From: Pseudomonadota bacterium
GTDB lineage: Bacteria; Pseudomonadota; Alphaproteobacteria; Rhizobiales; Tepidamorphaceae
Direction: 5' to 3'
NCBI GenBank assembly: GCA_023458595.1
Contig: JAEWYT010000157.1
Span: 1-61,293, forward strand
DNA length: 61,293 bases
Shown: piece after piece, positions 34,248 to 42,593 of the stretch
Layout of the letters: each line of letters opens with the position of its first letter
How positions within the stretch are numbered: position 1 is the first letter of the stretch
Translations under genes and position numbers: made by a program
Notes under the pieces: generated by a model
What the model was told of the DNA's origin: nothing
Seen by the model: only the letters and a program-made list of their open reading frames with translations
Database searches by the model: none

Positions 34248-35474
34248 TCAGACGAGCCCGATGACGACGCCGCCGATCGCGGACACGAGGACCACCGTCC
34301 AGGGCGGCGCCTTCCACGCGGTGAGGAGCACGAATCCGGTCAGCGCCAGGGCGAACTCGTGCGGCCCGGTGATCGCGCTCGTCCATACCGGCTGATAGAG
34401 GGCCGCGCCGAGGATGCCGACGACGGCCGCGTTCGCGCCGCGCATGACCGCCTGCGCCGCAGGGCGCGCGCGAAAAGCGTCCCAGTAGGGGATGACGCCG
34501 ACGAGCAGGAGAAATCCCGGCAGAAAGATCGCGACGAGCGCGACCGCCGCGCCGGCGACCCCGTTCGGCTCCTGATCGAGGACGGCCCCCAGATAGGCGG
34601 CGAAGGTGAAGAGCGGGCCCGGTACAGCCTGGGCGGCGCCGTATCCCGCCAGGAACTGGTCCGCCGATACCCAGCCCGTGCGGACGGTTCCCGCTTCGAG
34701 CAGCGGCAGGACGACGTGCCCGCCCCCGAACACCAGCGATCCGGCCCGGTAGAAGGTATCGAACACAGCGAGACCCTGCGAGCTCGTGGCGGCGGCGAGG
34801 GCCGGCAGGCCGAACAGCAGGGCGATGAACAGGGCGAGCGCCGTTGCTCCCGCCGTGCGCGAGACCGGGAAGGCCATGTGTCCGGAAATCGCCGGGCCCT
34901 CGGTCCGGCAGAGCAACAGGCCGGCCAGCGCCCCTGCGGCGATCGCCGCGATCTGGCTCGTCGAGCCCGAGGCGGCGACGACGATGATGGCCGCGGCGAG
35001 CGCGATGCTGGCGCGCGCCTTGTCGGGGCAGAGCGATCTCGCCATGCCCCAGACGGCCTGTGCGACGATCGCCACGGCGACGACCTTCAGCCCGTGAACG
35101 ATGCCGCTGCCGATCGGCCCGCCGAAGGCGGAGGCGCCGAACGCGAACAGCACGAGCAGGATGGCCGAGGGCAGCGTGAAGGCTGTCCAGGCGGCCGCCG
35201 CGCCCAGCGGCCCGGCGCGCAGGAGGCCGAGCGCGAATCCGACCTGACTGGATGCCGGGCCGGGGAGGAACTGGCAGAGCGCGACGAGGTCGGCGTATCC
35301 CTTCTCGTCGATCCACCGGCGCCGGACGACGAGCTCGTCGCGGAAATAGCCCAGATGCGCGACCGGCCCGCCGAAGGATGTCAGGCCGAGCTTCAGGAAC
35401 GCGGCAAAGACCTCGCCGGGGCGTCCCTTCCCGGTTCTGGTGCCTGCCGGGTGCTCGGTGGCGGCCTCACCCAT
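34248..35474 (-). CDS. chrA: Chromate transporter ChrA
   Basis: A 408-residue CHR-family membrane protein with two homologous halves, as in long-chain ChrA. Half one has FLKLGLTSFGGPVAHLGYF and CQFLPGPASSQVGFALGLL; half two has AGSLVFGGGHVVLPLLE and GYGAAQAVPGPLFTFAAYLG. These are the family's proline-glycine motifs. It exports chromate, or takes part in sulfate-related anion movement. ATG 35474. Tail-to-tail with the YeeE gene (31 bp apart), another oxyanion/sulfur membrane protein, though they are on opposite strands. Confidence 0.94.
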   Translation of the reverse strand: MGEAATEHPAGTRTGKGRPGEVFAAFLKLGLTSFGGPVAHLGYFRDELVVRRRWIDEKGYADLVALCQFLPGPASSQVGFALGLLRAGPLGAAAAWTAFTLPSAILLVLFAFGASAFGGPIGSGIVHGLKVVAVAIVAQAVWGMARSLCPDKARASIALAAAIIVVAASGSTSQIAAIAAGALAGLLLCRTEGPAISGHMAFPVSRTAGATALALFIALLFGLPALAAATSSQGLAVFDTFYRAGSLVFGGGHVVLPLLEAGTVRTGWVSADQFLAGYGAAQAVPGPLFTFAAYLGAVLDQEPNGVAGAAVALVAIFLPGFLLLVGVIPYWDAFRARPAAQAVMRGANAAVVGILGAALYQPVWTSAITGPHEFALALTGFVLLTAWKAPPWTVVLVSAIGGVVIGLV

Positions 35475-35518
35475 GGGTCATTGCCTCGCCCGTTGATATT
35501 CCGGATCGGCCCGGGCGA

Positions 35519-35956
35519 TCAATCGATCGACAGCGCCTGCAGCGCCTCGCGCATCGGGTCGGGCAGGGGAACCGGCCTGCGGGTGGCGCTGTCGACGTAG
35601 ACGTGGACGAAACCGCCCTGCGCGGCCGCCGTCTCGGCGTCCTCGGCGAAGATGCCGACGCCGTAGGCGATGCTCGACGAGCCGATCCGGTCTACCCTCA
35701 GTCCCCCCTCGATCGCTTCGGGGAAGGCGAGCGGGGCGAAGTAGTGGCAGCTCGAATTGACGACGAGGCCGATGATCGCCCCGCCGAGCGGATCGACGAG
35801 GCTGTTGTCGATCAGGAACCGGTTCACCACCGTGTCGAACAGCGAGTAGTAGACGACGTTGTTGAGGTGCCCGTACTGGTCGTTGTCCATCCAGCGCGTC
35901 GTGATCGGCTGGAACAGGCGGTAGCGGTCTCGGGTGTCGGGCGCAGCCCTCGTCAT
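35519..35956 (-). CDS. Acyl-CoA thioesterase, 4HBT hotdog family
   Basis: A 145-residue hotdog-fold enzyme that hydrolyses acyl-CoA thioesters. The active-site segment is RWMDNDQYGHLNNVVYY, with Asp24/Asp26 as candidate catalytic acids. It is the last gene of a four-gene minus-strand operon (ridA, GDPD, GNAT, thioesterase) and starts at ATG 35956 in a 4-nt overlap with the GNAT stop, so the two are translationally coupled. Substrate chain unknown. Confidence 0.9.
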   Translation of the reverse strand: MTRAAPDTRDRYRLFQPITTRWMDNDQYGHLNNVVYYSLFDTVVNRFLIDNSLVDPLGGAIIGLVVNSSCHYFAPLAFPEAIEGGLRVDRIGSSSIAYGVGIFAEDAETAAAQGGFVHVYVDSATRRPVPLPDPMREALQALSID

Positions 35957-37188
35957 TGCTCGTCCTTCCGGAAGGGGGCGTGCTCTCTTAGCAGGTTCGC
36001 CTCCGCCTCGACATAATGCCGCTCTCGGTTCAGGTAGTCCGCGATCGCCTCGCGCAGGCCGGCGTCGGCGATGTAATGGGCCGAATAGGTGGTGACGGGG
36101 AGGTAGCCGCGCGACAGCTTGTGCTCGCCCTGCGCCCCGGCCTCGACGAAGGCCATGCGATTGACGATCGCGTGCTCGATCGCCTGGTAGTAGCAGACCT
36201 CGAAATGCAGGAACGGGTGCTCCTCGACGCAGCCCCAGTGGCGCCCGTAGAGCGTCGTGTCGCCGGCGAAGTTGAGCGCGCCGGCGATCCAGCGTCCCTG
36301 CCGTTTCGCCATGACGAGGACGATGCGCTCTGCCATCGCTTCGCCGACGACCGAGAAGAACGTCCGGTTCAGGTAGGGGCGGCCCCACTTGCGCCCGCCG
36401 GTATCCATGTAGAAGGCGAAGAACGCGTCCCAGTGCTCCTCCCTGATGTCGGAGCCGGTGAGGCGGACGATCTCGATGCCGCCGGCGGTCGCGTCGCGCC
36501 GCTCGCGCCTGATCGCCTTGCGCTTTCGCGACGACAGGGCGGCGAGGAAGTCGTCGAAGTCCGTGTAGCCTTCGTTCGCCCAGTGGAACTGGCGGTCGGT
36601 GCGCTGCAGGGCGCCGACCTCGCCGAGCAGATCCCATTCGTGCTTCGGCAGGAACGTCCAGTGCACGGACGACGCCCTGTGCCGGTTGCACAGCTCGACC
36701 GCCGCGGAGATCAGTGCGTTGCGGTTGCGGTCCGCGTCCGGTCCCGGCCGGGCCATCAGCCGCGGCCCCGTCACCGGCGTGAACGGGACGGAGACCTGCA
36801 GCTTCGGATAGTAGCGCCCGCCCGCCCGCTCGTAGGCGTCGGCCCAGCCGTGATCGAAGACGTACTCTCCGAAGGAATGGTTCTTGAGGTAGCAGGGCAT
36901 CGCCGCGGCGATGCGGCCAGCGTCCTCGACGACGAGATGCTGCGGCAGCCACCCGGTCTTTGCCGCGACGGTACCGGAAGCTTCCAGAGAATTCAGAAAG
37001 GCGTGCGAAACAAAAGGGTTATACGTATCGGTCCGTGTGCCTCCCGTGACGTCACATGACGTGGCGTCGGCTCTTCGCGCCGGATTGGCGCAGGCATCCC
37101 ATTCGGCGGCGGAGACATCGGCCAGCCGATCGGCGACGCGGACGGAGATCGTGTCCTTGTCGGTTTCCGGGGATTTGGAAGGCGCCAT
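35953..37188 (-). CDS. GNAT family protein of the DUF482/COG3146 type
   Basis: A 411-residue protein of the FemAB/GNAT-like COG3146 group. Typical pieces are NPFVSHAFLNSLEASG, HLVVEDAGRIAAAMPCYLKNHS, YPKLQVSVPFTPVTG, FHWANEGYTDFDDFLAAL and RGYLPVTTYSAHYI. The role is probably acyl or aminoacyl transfer, with substrate unknown. An extra ~20-residue segment (about 39-57, DATSCDVTGGTRTD) sits before NPFVSHAFL, where I remember relatives as shorter. ATG 37188. In the middle of the ridA operon. Confidence 0.85.
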   Translation of the reverse strand: MAPSKSPETDKDTISVRVADRLADVSAAEWDACANPARRADATSCDVTGGTRTDTYNPFVSHAFLNSLEASGTVAAKTGWLPQHLVVEDAGRIAAAMPCYLKNHSFGEYVFDHGWADAYERAGGRYYPKLQVSVPFTPVTGPRLMARPGPDADRNRNALISAAVELCNRHRASSVHWTFLPKHEWDLLGEVGALQRTDRQFHWANEGYTDFDDFLAALSSRKRKAIRRERRDATAGGIEIVRLTGSDIREEHWDAFFAFYMDTGGRKWGRPYLNRTFFSVVGEAMAERIVLVMAKRQGRWIAGALNFAGDTTLYGRHWGCVEEHPFLHFEVCYYQAIEHAIVNRMAFVEAGAQGEHKLSRGYLPVTTYSAHYIADAGLREAIADYLNRERHYVEAEANLLREHAPFRKDEQ

Positions 37189-37214
37189 CGTTCAGGTCCT
37201 CGCCGCCGACGGCA

Positions 37215-37958
37215 TCAGGCCAGGAAACCCTCGAAGGTGATCTGGTCTGCCCAGAAATCGCTGTGCCGCCGCTGGTCCTCGGTGCGCACGGTCCAGGTGA
37301 TCAGCGGCAGGCCGAAAATCCAGCGCAGGACAAGCGGCCCGATCGCCGGCAGGTCGTCGACGCAATAGGAGACGAAATGCGGCTTCGTCCGCCCTGCATG
37401 CAGGAGATGGCGCAATTTGAACCGGTCCCACCATGTCGTTCCTTCCGGTTTGTCCTCCCGAAAAGATTCGGCGACGATCCCGCGCGGCAAGGCCGGAACG
37501 AGGCGGCGAAACGCATCGACCGCGCCCGGATCGAACGACATGACCGCGACGCGGCCCTCGTAGCCCTGAAGAACCTCGGCAACGCGGGCGCAGAAATCCG
37601 CCATGCCGGTGTTGTCGGTCTTCACCTCGACGATCACCGGCACCCGGTCGTTCACAAAGTCGAGGAACGCTTTCAGCGTCGGTATCCGGTCCTGCGTGTC
37701 CTTGAACGGAATCGCCGCCAGTTGCTCCGCCGTCAGCCCGCCGACGGCCCCCGATCCCGTTGTCAGCCGGTCGAGCGTGTCGTCGTGGAACACGACGGGC
37801 ACGAGGTTGCGGTCCGGCTGGACGTCGAGTTCTATCGAATAGCCTCCCTCGACCGCCGCCCGCGCCGCCGAAAGGGTGTTCTCTATGACGCCCTTCTTCG
37901 GGTCGTGCAGCCCGCGATGGGCGATAGGACGGGCGGTGAGCCAGTCGAGGCCGGCCAT
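37215..37958 (-). CDS. Glycerophosphodiester phosphodiesterase family protein
   Basis: A 247-residue GDPD-fold enzyme, splitting glycerophosphodiesters to glycerol-3-phosphate and an alcohol in the cytoplasm (no signal peptide). It has the catalytic start IAHRGLHDPKKGVIENT, the metal site IELDVQPD and the second histidine in VVFHDDTLDR. ATG 37958, 7 bp after ridA and 26 bp before the GNAT gene, so it belongs to that operon. Confidence 0.92.
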   Translation of the reverse strand: MAGLDWLTARPIAHRGLHDPKKGVIENTLSAARAAVEGGYSIELDVQPDRNLVPVVFHDDTLDRLTTGSGAVGGLTAEQLAAIPFKDTQDRIPTLKAFLDFVNDRVPVIVEVKTDNTGMADFCARVAEVLQGYEGRVAVMSFDPGAVDAFRRLVPALPRGIVAESFREDKPEGTTWWDRFKLRHLLHAGRTKPHFVSYCVDDLPAIGPLVLRWIFGLPLITWTVRTEDQRRHSDFWADQITFEGFLA

Positions 37959-37965
37959 ACGTGCC

Positions 37966-38433
37966 CTAGGCGACCTCGAAGATGCCTTCGACTTCTACGG
38001 CGACGCCGAACGGCAGCGACGATGAGCCGACCGCGGCGCGGGCATGCTTGCCCTTGTCGCCGAGCGCATCCGCGATCAGGTCCGACGCGCCGTTGACGAC
38101 CTTCGGCTGGTCGCCGAAATCCGGTGTGCAGTTGACGAAGCCGTTGAGCTTCACGCAGCGGGTGATCTTCTCGAGATCGCCGCCGGTCGCGACTTTCATC
38201 ACCGCGAGCAGGTTGATCGCGCACAGCCGCGCGGCCGCCTGGCCCTGTTCCAAGGTGTAGTCGGCGCCGAGCTTGCCGACATGCTCTATCCCGCTGGGCC
38301 CCGCCGGAACCTGTCCGGAAACGTACACGAGCCTGCCCGTCTTCACGAACGGCACGTAGTTGGCGGCCGGCACCGGCGGCGTGGGCAGGGTGATGCCCAT
38401 CGCTGCGAGGCGGGATTCGACGGTATCGGACAT
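37966..38433 (-). CDS. RidA family protein (enamine/imine deaminase)
   Basis: A 155-residue protein of the longer RidA/YjgF branch. RidA proteins hydrolyse reactive 2-aminoacrylate and related imines from PLP enzymes. Family pieces are VKTGRLVYVSGQVP, GLADYTLEQGQ-like GADYTLEQGQAAARLCAINLL, and the C-terminal HARAAVGSSSLPFGVAVEVEGIFEV. The arginine of RAAVG, which holds the substrate carboxylate in active RidA, is present. First gene of the four-gene operon; divergent from eipB. ATG 38433, preceded by GGAGA. Confidence 0.92.
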   Translation of the reverse strand: MSDTVESRLAAMGITLPTPPVPAANYVPFVKTGRLVYVSGQVPAGPSGIEHVGKLGADYTLEQGQAAARLCAINLLAVMKVATGGDLEKITRCVKLNGFVNCTPDFGDQPKVVNGASDLIADALGDKGKHARAAVGSSSLPFGVAVEVEGIFEVA

Positions 38434-38575
38434 GGCGGTCTCCTGGGGTCTCGGCGCAACGGCACTGTTGATCCCCGATTTCCCGGCATCATGCAAGAAG
38501 GCCGTGTCGCCCTTGTAAAACCATCATGTGATGGGAAAGTGTGCAAACACCGGAGCTGTAAAAGGGATTCGCTCT

Positions 38576-39397
38576 ATGCCAATGCCGCGCCTCGGCCGGT
38601 TCGCCTTCACCGCGATGCTGATGTTCGCCGCGACGCCGCTTCACGCGGCCATGCCGATCATCGCGCCGCACCGTGCCGTCTACGACCTCGAGCTCGACCA
38701 GTCGGGCAACGGGGCGAGGTCCTCGGACATCGAGGGCAGGCTCGTGCTGGAGACCATGGGCTCGGCCTGCGAGGGCTATACGGTGACGACGCGTTTCGTG
38801 ACGCGCATCACCGGCGCCGAACGCAGTCTCCTCAACGACCTGCGCTCGACGACCTGGGAAGCGGGCGACGGCTCCAGCTACCGGTTCGTGACGAAGAACT
38901 ACCTCGACCAGGACCTCGCCGACGAGACCGACGGGATCGCCAGCCGGAACGATGGCACGATCTCCGTGGACCTGCGCCTGCCGACCGATACGACCTATTC
39001 GCTCGACTCGAAGACCCTGTTTCCCACCCAGCATGTGATCCGGATCCTGGAGGCCGCCGAGAGTGGCGAGAAGATCGTCGTCGCCGACGTCTTCGACGGC
39101 TCTGACACGGGAAAGAAGACGTTCTCGACGACGACCGTCATAGGCGCCAGGCGCGATCCGGCAGGCGAGGCCGGAAAGGCCGGCGACAAGGTGCTCGGCG
39201 GCCTGCCGAGCTGGCCGGTGACCGTCGGCTACTTCGACAATGAGGCGGAGAACAAGGACCTGCCGACCTACCAGTTCAGCTACGACCTGTACGCCAACGG
39301 CGTCAGCCGCAAGATTACTCTCGACTACGGCGATTTCACCCTGGTCGGCGAGTTGACGTCGATCGAGTTCCTCGACGCCGATCCCTGCGATCAGTAG
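38576..39397 (+). CDS. eipB: EipB family cell envelope integrity protein (DUF1849)
   Basis: A 273-residue periplasmic protein with a signal peptide (cut after LHA at about 24). The family is the DUF1849/EipB group, described in Brucella as a beta-spiral periplasmic protein needed for envelope integrity. Matching pieces are PHRAVYDLELDQS, SACEGYTVTTRFVTRI, YTFVTKNY-like YRFVTKNYLDQ, LFPTQHVIRIL and the C-terminal DADPCDQ. C65 and C271 are at the positions of the conserved disulfide. ATG 38576; a second ATG two codons later is possible. Monocistronic. Confidence 0.93.
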   Translation: MPMPRLGRFAFTAMLMFAATPLHAAMPIIAPHRAVYDLELDQSGNGARSSDIEGRLVLETMGSACEGYTVTTRFVTRITGAERSLLNDLRSTTWEAGDGSSYRFVTKNYLDQDLADETDGIASRNDGTISVDLRLPTDTTYSLDSKTLFPTQHVIRILEAAESGEKIVVADVFDGSDTGKKTFSTTTVIGARRDPAGEAGKAGDKVLGGLPSWPVTVGYFDNEAENKDLPTYQFSYDLYANGVSRKITLDYGDFTLVGELTSIEFLDADPCDQ

Positions 39398-39446
39398 CGC
39401 GATCCGCCATCTTTCCTGCGAAGACGCCGCCGCATGCTCCGGTCAC

Positions 39447-39462
39447 TCCCGCCTGCGCGGGA
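39447..39462. repeat. Short hairpin between convergent eipB and dinB
   Basis: TCCCGC-CTGC-GCGGGA, embedded in the same ...GCGGGAATG context as the hairpin at 15595-15614. It lies between two gene ends and may help terminate both. Confidence 0.45.
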
Positions 39463-39481
39463 ATGGGCGGAAGACAGACGG

Positions 39482-40765
39482 CTACCCGCTCTTCTCGCCG
39501 GTCCCGGAGAACGCGATCCCGCGCTTCACCGCGTCGCGGCCGAACTTGTCGCGCACCACGTCGACGGCGCGCTCCGCCGCCGCGCGCCGGGCCGGCCCGG
39601 CGTCGATCAGGTCGCTGAGGGCGTTCAGGTCCTCGGCTCCGAACTCCGAAACACCGATTCCGATCAGGCGGAACTGCGTGCCGTCGGCGGCGTCCGCCAG
39701 CAGCCGCTCGCCGCACGCGAAGATGCGGTCGGCGAGTTGCGTCGGCGAGGAGAGCGTGTGCGAGCGCGTCAGGGTGCGGAAACCGGCCGTCTTGAGCTTC
39801 AGCGTCACCGTGCGGCCGCTCAAGCTCGCTTTCTTCAGCCGCCGCGAGACGGTCTCGCTCAGGTCCCAGAGAATCTTCCGTAGCCGAACGGGGTCGGAGA
39901 TGTCGTCGTCGAACGTCGTCTCCGAGCTGACGCTCTTGGTCGGCCTGTCGGGCGAGACGGTGCGGCTGTCCTCGCCGCGCGACAGGTGGGCGAGCCGAAG
40001 GCCCATGGCGCCGTAGCGCCTGGCGAGATCCGTTTCCGGAATCCGCTGCAGGTCGCCGATCTTCGTTATCCCGTCCCGGGCGAGCGTCTTCTGCATCGCC
40101 GCGCCGACGCCGAAGATCATGCCGACCGGCTTGTCGCGCAGGAAGTCGAGGGTCTCCGCCTTGCCGACCACCGAGAAGCCGCGCGGCTTGCGCAGGTCCG
40201 AGGCGATCTTGGCGAGGAACTTGTTGTGGCTGAGCCCTATGGAGACGGTGATGCCGATTTCGCTTTCGACGCGGCGGGCGAAGCGGATCAGGGTCGCCGC
40301 CGGCGGCATCCGGTGCACCGCATCGGTGCCGGTCAGGTCGAGGAAGGCCTCGTCGATCGACATCGGCTCGACCAGTGGCGTGAGCTCGAGCATCAGCGCG
40401 CGCACCTCGCGGCCGACGGCCGAGTACTTCTCCATGTTCGGCTTGACGACTGTGGCGTCCGGGCAGAGCTTCAGCGCCTTGAACATCGGCATCGCCGAGC
40501 GCACGCCGCTGATGCGGGCGATGTAGCAGGCCGTCGACACGACGCCGCGCTTGCCCCCGCCGACGATCAGCGGCTTGTCGGCGAGGCTCGGGTCGTCGCG
40601 CTTCTCGATCGCCGCGTAGAAGGCGTCGCAGTCCACATGGGCGATCGACAGGACGAAGAGTTCGGGATGGCGCGCGATTCGTGGCCCGCCGCAGGTGGGA
40701 CAGCGCGTCGCGCCCTCGGGCGGCCGCGCCGAGCAGTCGAGGCAGATGGCGGGCAGTCCCGACAT
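39482..40765 (-). CDS. dinB: DNA polymerase IV (Y-family) with N-terminal zinc ribbon
   Basis: Error-prone translesion polymerase. 427 residues; the palm has AHVDCDAFYAAIEK (metal Asp45, Asp47), STACYIARISGVRSAMPMF and PMSIDEAFLDLTG. Helix-hairpin-helix and little-finger segments follow (VGMIFGVGAAMQKTLARDG; RTVTLKLKTAGFRTLTR). The first 30 residues add a four-cysteine ribbon (C8, C11, C22, C25) absent from E. coli DinB but, as I recall, common in Hyphomicrobiales homologues; it may help DNA or partner binding. ATG 40765. The C-terminal beta-clamp peptide is not obvious. Confidence 0.94.
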   Translation of the reverse strand: MSGLPAICLDCSARPPEGATRCPTCGGPRIARHPELFVLSIAHVDCDAFYAAIEKRDDPSLADKPLIVGGGKRGVVSTACYIARISGVRSAMPMFKALKLCPDATVVKPNMEKYSAVGREVRALMLELTPLVEPMSIDEAFLDLTGTDAVHRMPPAATLIRFARRVESEIGITVSIGLSHNKFLAKIASDLRKPRGFSVVGKAETLDFLRDKPVGMIFGVGAAMQKTLARDGITKIGDLQRIPETDLARRYGAMGLRLAHLSRGEDSRTVSPDRPTKSVSSETTFDDDISDPVRLRKILWDLSETVSRRLKKASLSGRTVTLKLKTAGFRTLTRSHTLSSPTQLADRIFACGERLLADAADGTQFRLIGIGVSEFGAEDLNALSDLIDAGPARRAAAERAVDVVRDKFGRDAVKRGIAFSGTGEKSG

Positions 40766-40831
40766 GGCTGTCGCCCGGAATGAAACGAGAACAGAGCGAC
40801 TATAGCGCGTCCTCCCCGGTCCCGCAGCAGG

Positions 40832-41761
40832 TCAGCCGGTGGATTCCGCCTTGGTCCACAGGCGCGCGGCGCCGCGCACGCCGCTCGCATCGCCGTATTT
40901 CGGCGGCCGGACGTCGATCCGCGGCTCCGCGGCGAAGACGTAGGGCACCATCGCGGCGGGCACTTGCTCGTAGAGATGGGGAAGCTGCGACAGCCCGCCG
41001 CCGAGAACGATCACTTCGGGGTCGATGATGTTGGTGATCATCGCGAGCGCCCGGCCGAGCCGTGACACGTGCCGCCCGAGCGCCGCCTTGCAGGCGGGGT
41101 CGGTTTCGGCGCGTGCGGCGATTTCCGCGCCGCGCAGGGTGTCGCCGGTCGCTTGCCGGTAGTCCCGCTCGAGGCCGCTGCCCGAGAGCCAGGTCTCCAG
41201 GCAGCCGACGCGGCCGCACCAGCAGACCGGGCCGGGGTGCTCCTCGGCAGTGGACCAGGGCAGGGGCGTGTGGCCCCACTCGCCGCCGCAGCGGTTCGGG
41301 CCGTCGACGATTTCGCCGCGCACGACGATGCCGCCGCCGCAGCCGGTTCCCATGATGACGCCGAACACGCTGTCCGCGCCGGCTGCGGCGCCGTCCGTCG
41401 CTTCCGACAGGGCGAAGCAGTTCGCATCGTTGGAGAACCGCGCCGGCCGGCCGAGCGCCGCCTGCATGTCCTCGGCGAACGGCATGTCGTTCAGCCAGAC
41501 CGAGTTCGAGCCCTGCACACGGCCCGTTGCCGGCGAGATCGAGCCCGGCATGCCGATACCCACGGAACCGGTCGCGCCGGCCTGCGCCTCGAGTTCGCGG
41601 GCCATGGCGACGACCGCGGCGATCGTCGCGCGGTAGTCGTCCCTCGGCGACGGGGTGCGGGCCTCCGCGACGACGGTCTCCTCCGCATCGAACGCGATAC
41701 CGGCGATTTTCGTGCCGCCGAGATCGATTCCGAGGCGCAAACGGGCTTTCGAGGCGTTCAT
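40832..41761 (-). CDS. ROK family sugar kinase (fructokinase/N-acetylglucosamine kinase type)
   Basis: A 309-residue ROK protein with the ATP-binding start GIDLGGTKIAGIAFD, FSNDANCFALSEA, MGTGCGGGIVV and the zinc site CWCGRVGCLETWLSG preceded by GGEWGHTPLP. There is no N-terminal helix-turn-helix, so it is a kinase rather than a ROK repressor. Hexose or amino-sugar phosphorylation is expected, but specificity cannot be read. ATG 41761, directly after the DUF3572 gene (18 bp). Confidence 0.93.
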   Translation of the reverse strand: MNASKARLRLGIDLGGTKIAGIAFDAEETVVAEARTPSPRDDYRATIAAVVAMARELEAQAGATGSVGIGMPGSISPATGRVQGSNSVWLNDMPFAEDMQAALGRPARFSNDANCFALSEATDGAAAGADSVFGVIMGTGCGGGIVVRGEIVDGPNRCGGEWGHTPLPWSTAEEHPGPVCWCGRVGCLETWLSGSGLERDYRQATGDTLRGAEIAARAETDPACKAALGRHVSRLGRALAMITNIIDPEVIVLGGGLSQLPHLYEQVPAAMVPYVFAAEPRIDVRPPKYGDASGVRGAARLWTKAESTG

Positions 41762-41779
41762 TGGCTCCGCCTTCGTCCG

Positions 41780-42064
41780 TCAGAACGTCTTTTCGGGGTT
41801 CCCGAGCGCCATGCGGGCGGCGGGTACGGCGCGGGCCGAAATGCCGGAATCCTCGGCGAACATCAGCAGAAGCGGCTCGTCGGCAAGGAGATGATCGAGC
41901 ACGGCCGCCAGGAACCCCGGCTCCCGGGCGACATCGCGAAGCCGGTCCGGGCCGATCCCGGAATTGGCCAGGAACACCGAGATACGGCCCGGATCGCGCG
42001 CCAGAAACGAAAGGGCCTCTATCGCCACGGCTTCCGCCGCTTCGCGGCTGTTCATGCTGGTCAT
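41780..42064 (-). CDS. DUF3572 family protein
   Basis: A 94-residue helical protein conserved in alphaproteobacteria, function unknown. It has EAAEAVAIEALSFLARDPGRISVFLANSGIGPDRLRDVA and DHLLADEPLLLMFAEDSGI in separate segments, all family-typical. Start ATG 42064 or three codons later at 42055. It is divergent from divK across about 150 bp, the position it holds in many relatives, which hints at shared regulation. Confidence 0.88.
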   Translation of the reverse strand: MTSMNSREAAEAVAIEALSFLARDPGRISVFLANSGIGPDRLRDVAREPGFLAAVLDHLLADEPLLLMFAEDSGISARAVPAARMALGNPEKTF

Positions 42065-42212
42065 GTGGACTATCTGGTTTGCTTTTATGTAAGGAATCCC
42101 GGGTAAGGTTACAGCGGATCACGGGAACTCAGAAACCCGGTGCTTGCCCGACGTTTCCCGCCGGGCGATCGGCGCAGGGCCGGCGATCCTGTCCATTGAG
42201 GGTTTCGGAACC

Positions 42213-42593
42213 TTGGCCAAGAAAATCCTGATCGTCGAGGACAACGAGCTCAACATGAAGCTCTTCAACGATCTGCTCGTAGCCAACGGCTACGAGACCA
42301 TACAGACGCGCCACGGCACGGAGGCGATGAAGCTCGCCCGCGAGCACAAGCCCGACCTCATCCTCATGGACATCCAGCTGCCCGAGGTTTCCGGCCTCGA
42401 CGTGACCCGCTGGATCAAGGAGGACGACGAACTGCACACCATTCCGGTGATCGCGGTGACGGCCTTCGCGATGAAGGGCGACGAGGAGCGGATCCGCAAG
42501 GGCGGCTGCGAAGCCTATATCTCCAAGCCGATCTCGGTCGCCAGGTTCATCGAGACCGTGAAGCACTATCTCGGCGACGGGCCCGCTGAATGA
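42213..42593 (+). CDS. divK: Cell-cycle response regulator DivK
   Basis: Single-domain receiver protein that controls polarity kinases (PleC, DivJ, DivL) and so cell-cycle progress. The 126-residue product reads AKKILIVEDNELNMKLFNDLL, the phosphorylated aspartate in LILMDIQLP, and the conserved lysine in YISKPIS. I choose the TTG start at 42213: it puts the phospho-acceptor at D53, exactly as in Caulobacter DivK; a longer TTG frame from 42144 has no family support. GGAACC and GAGGG lie just upstream. It overlaps pleD by 4 nt (ATGA). Confidence 0.95.
   Translation: MAKKILIVEDNELNMKLFNDLLVANGYETIQTRHGTEAMKLAREHKPDLILMDIQLPEVSGLDVTRWIKEDDELHTIPVIAVTAFAMKGDEERIRKGGCEAYISKPISVARFIETVKHYLGDGPAE

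Noticed and set aside
32138..35474. Carbonic anhydrase, YeeE-like permease and ChrA as one sulfur/chromate module
   Set aside because: They are on alternating strands with separate control regions; proximity alone does not support a joint system.
42144..42212. Longer DivK start
   Set aside because: The added 23 residues have no family counterpart, and the TTG at 42213 puts the phospho-acceptor at D53 as in Caulobacter.
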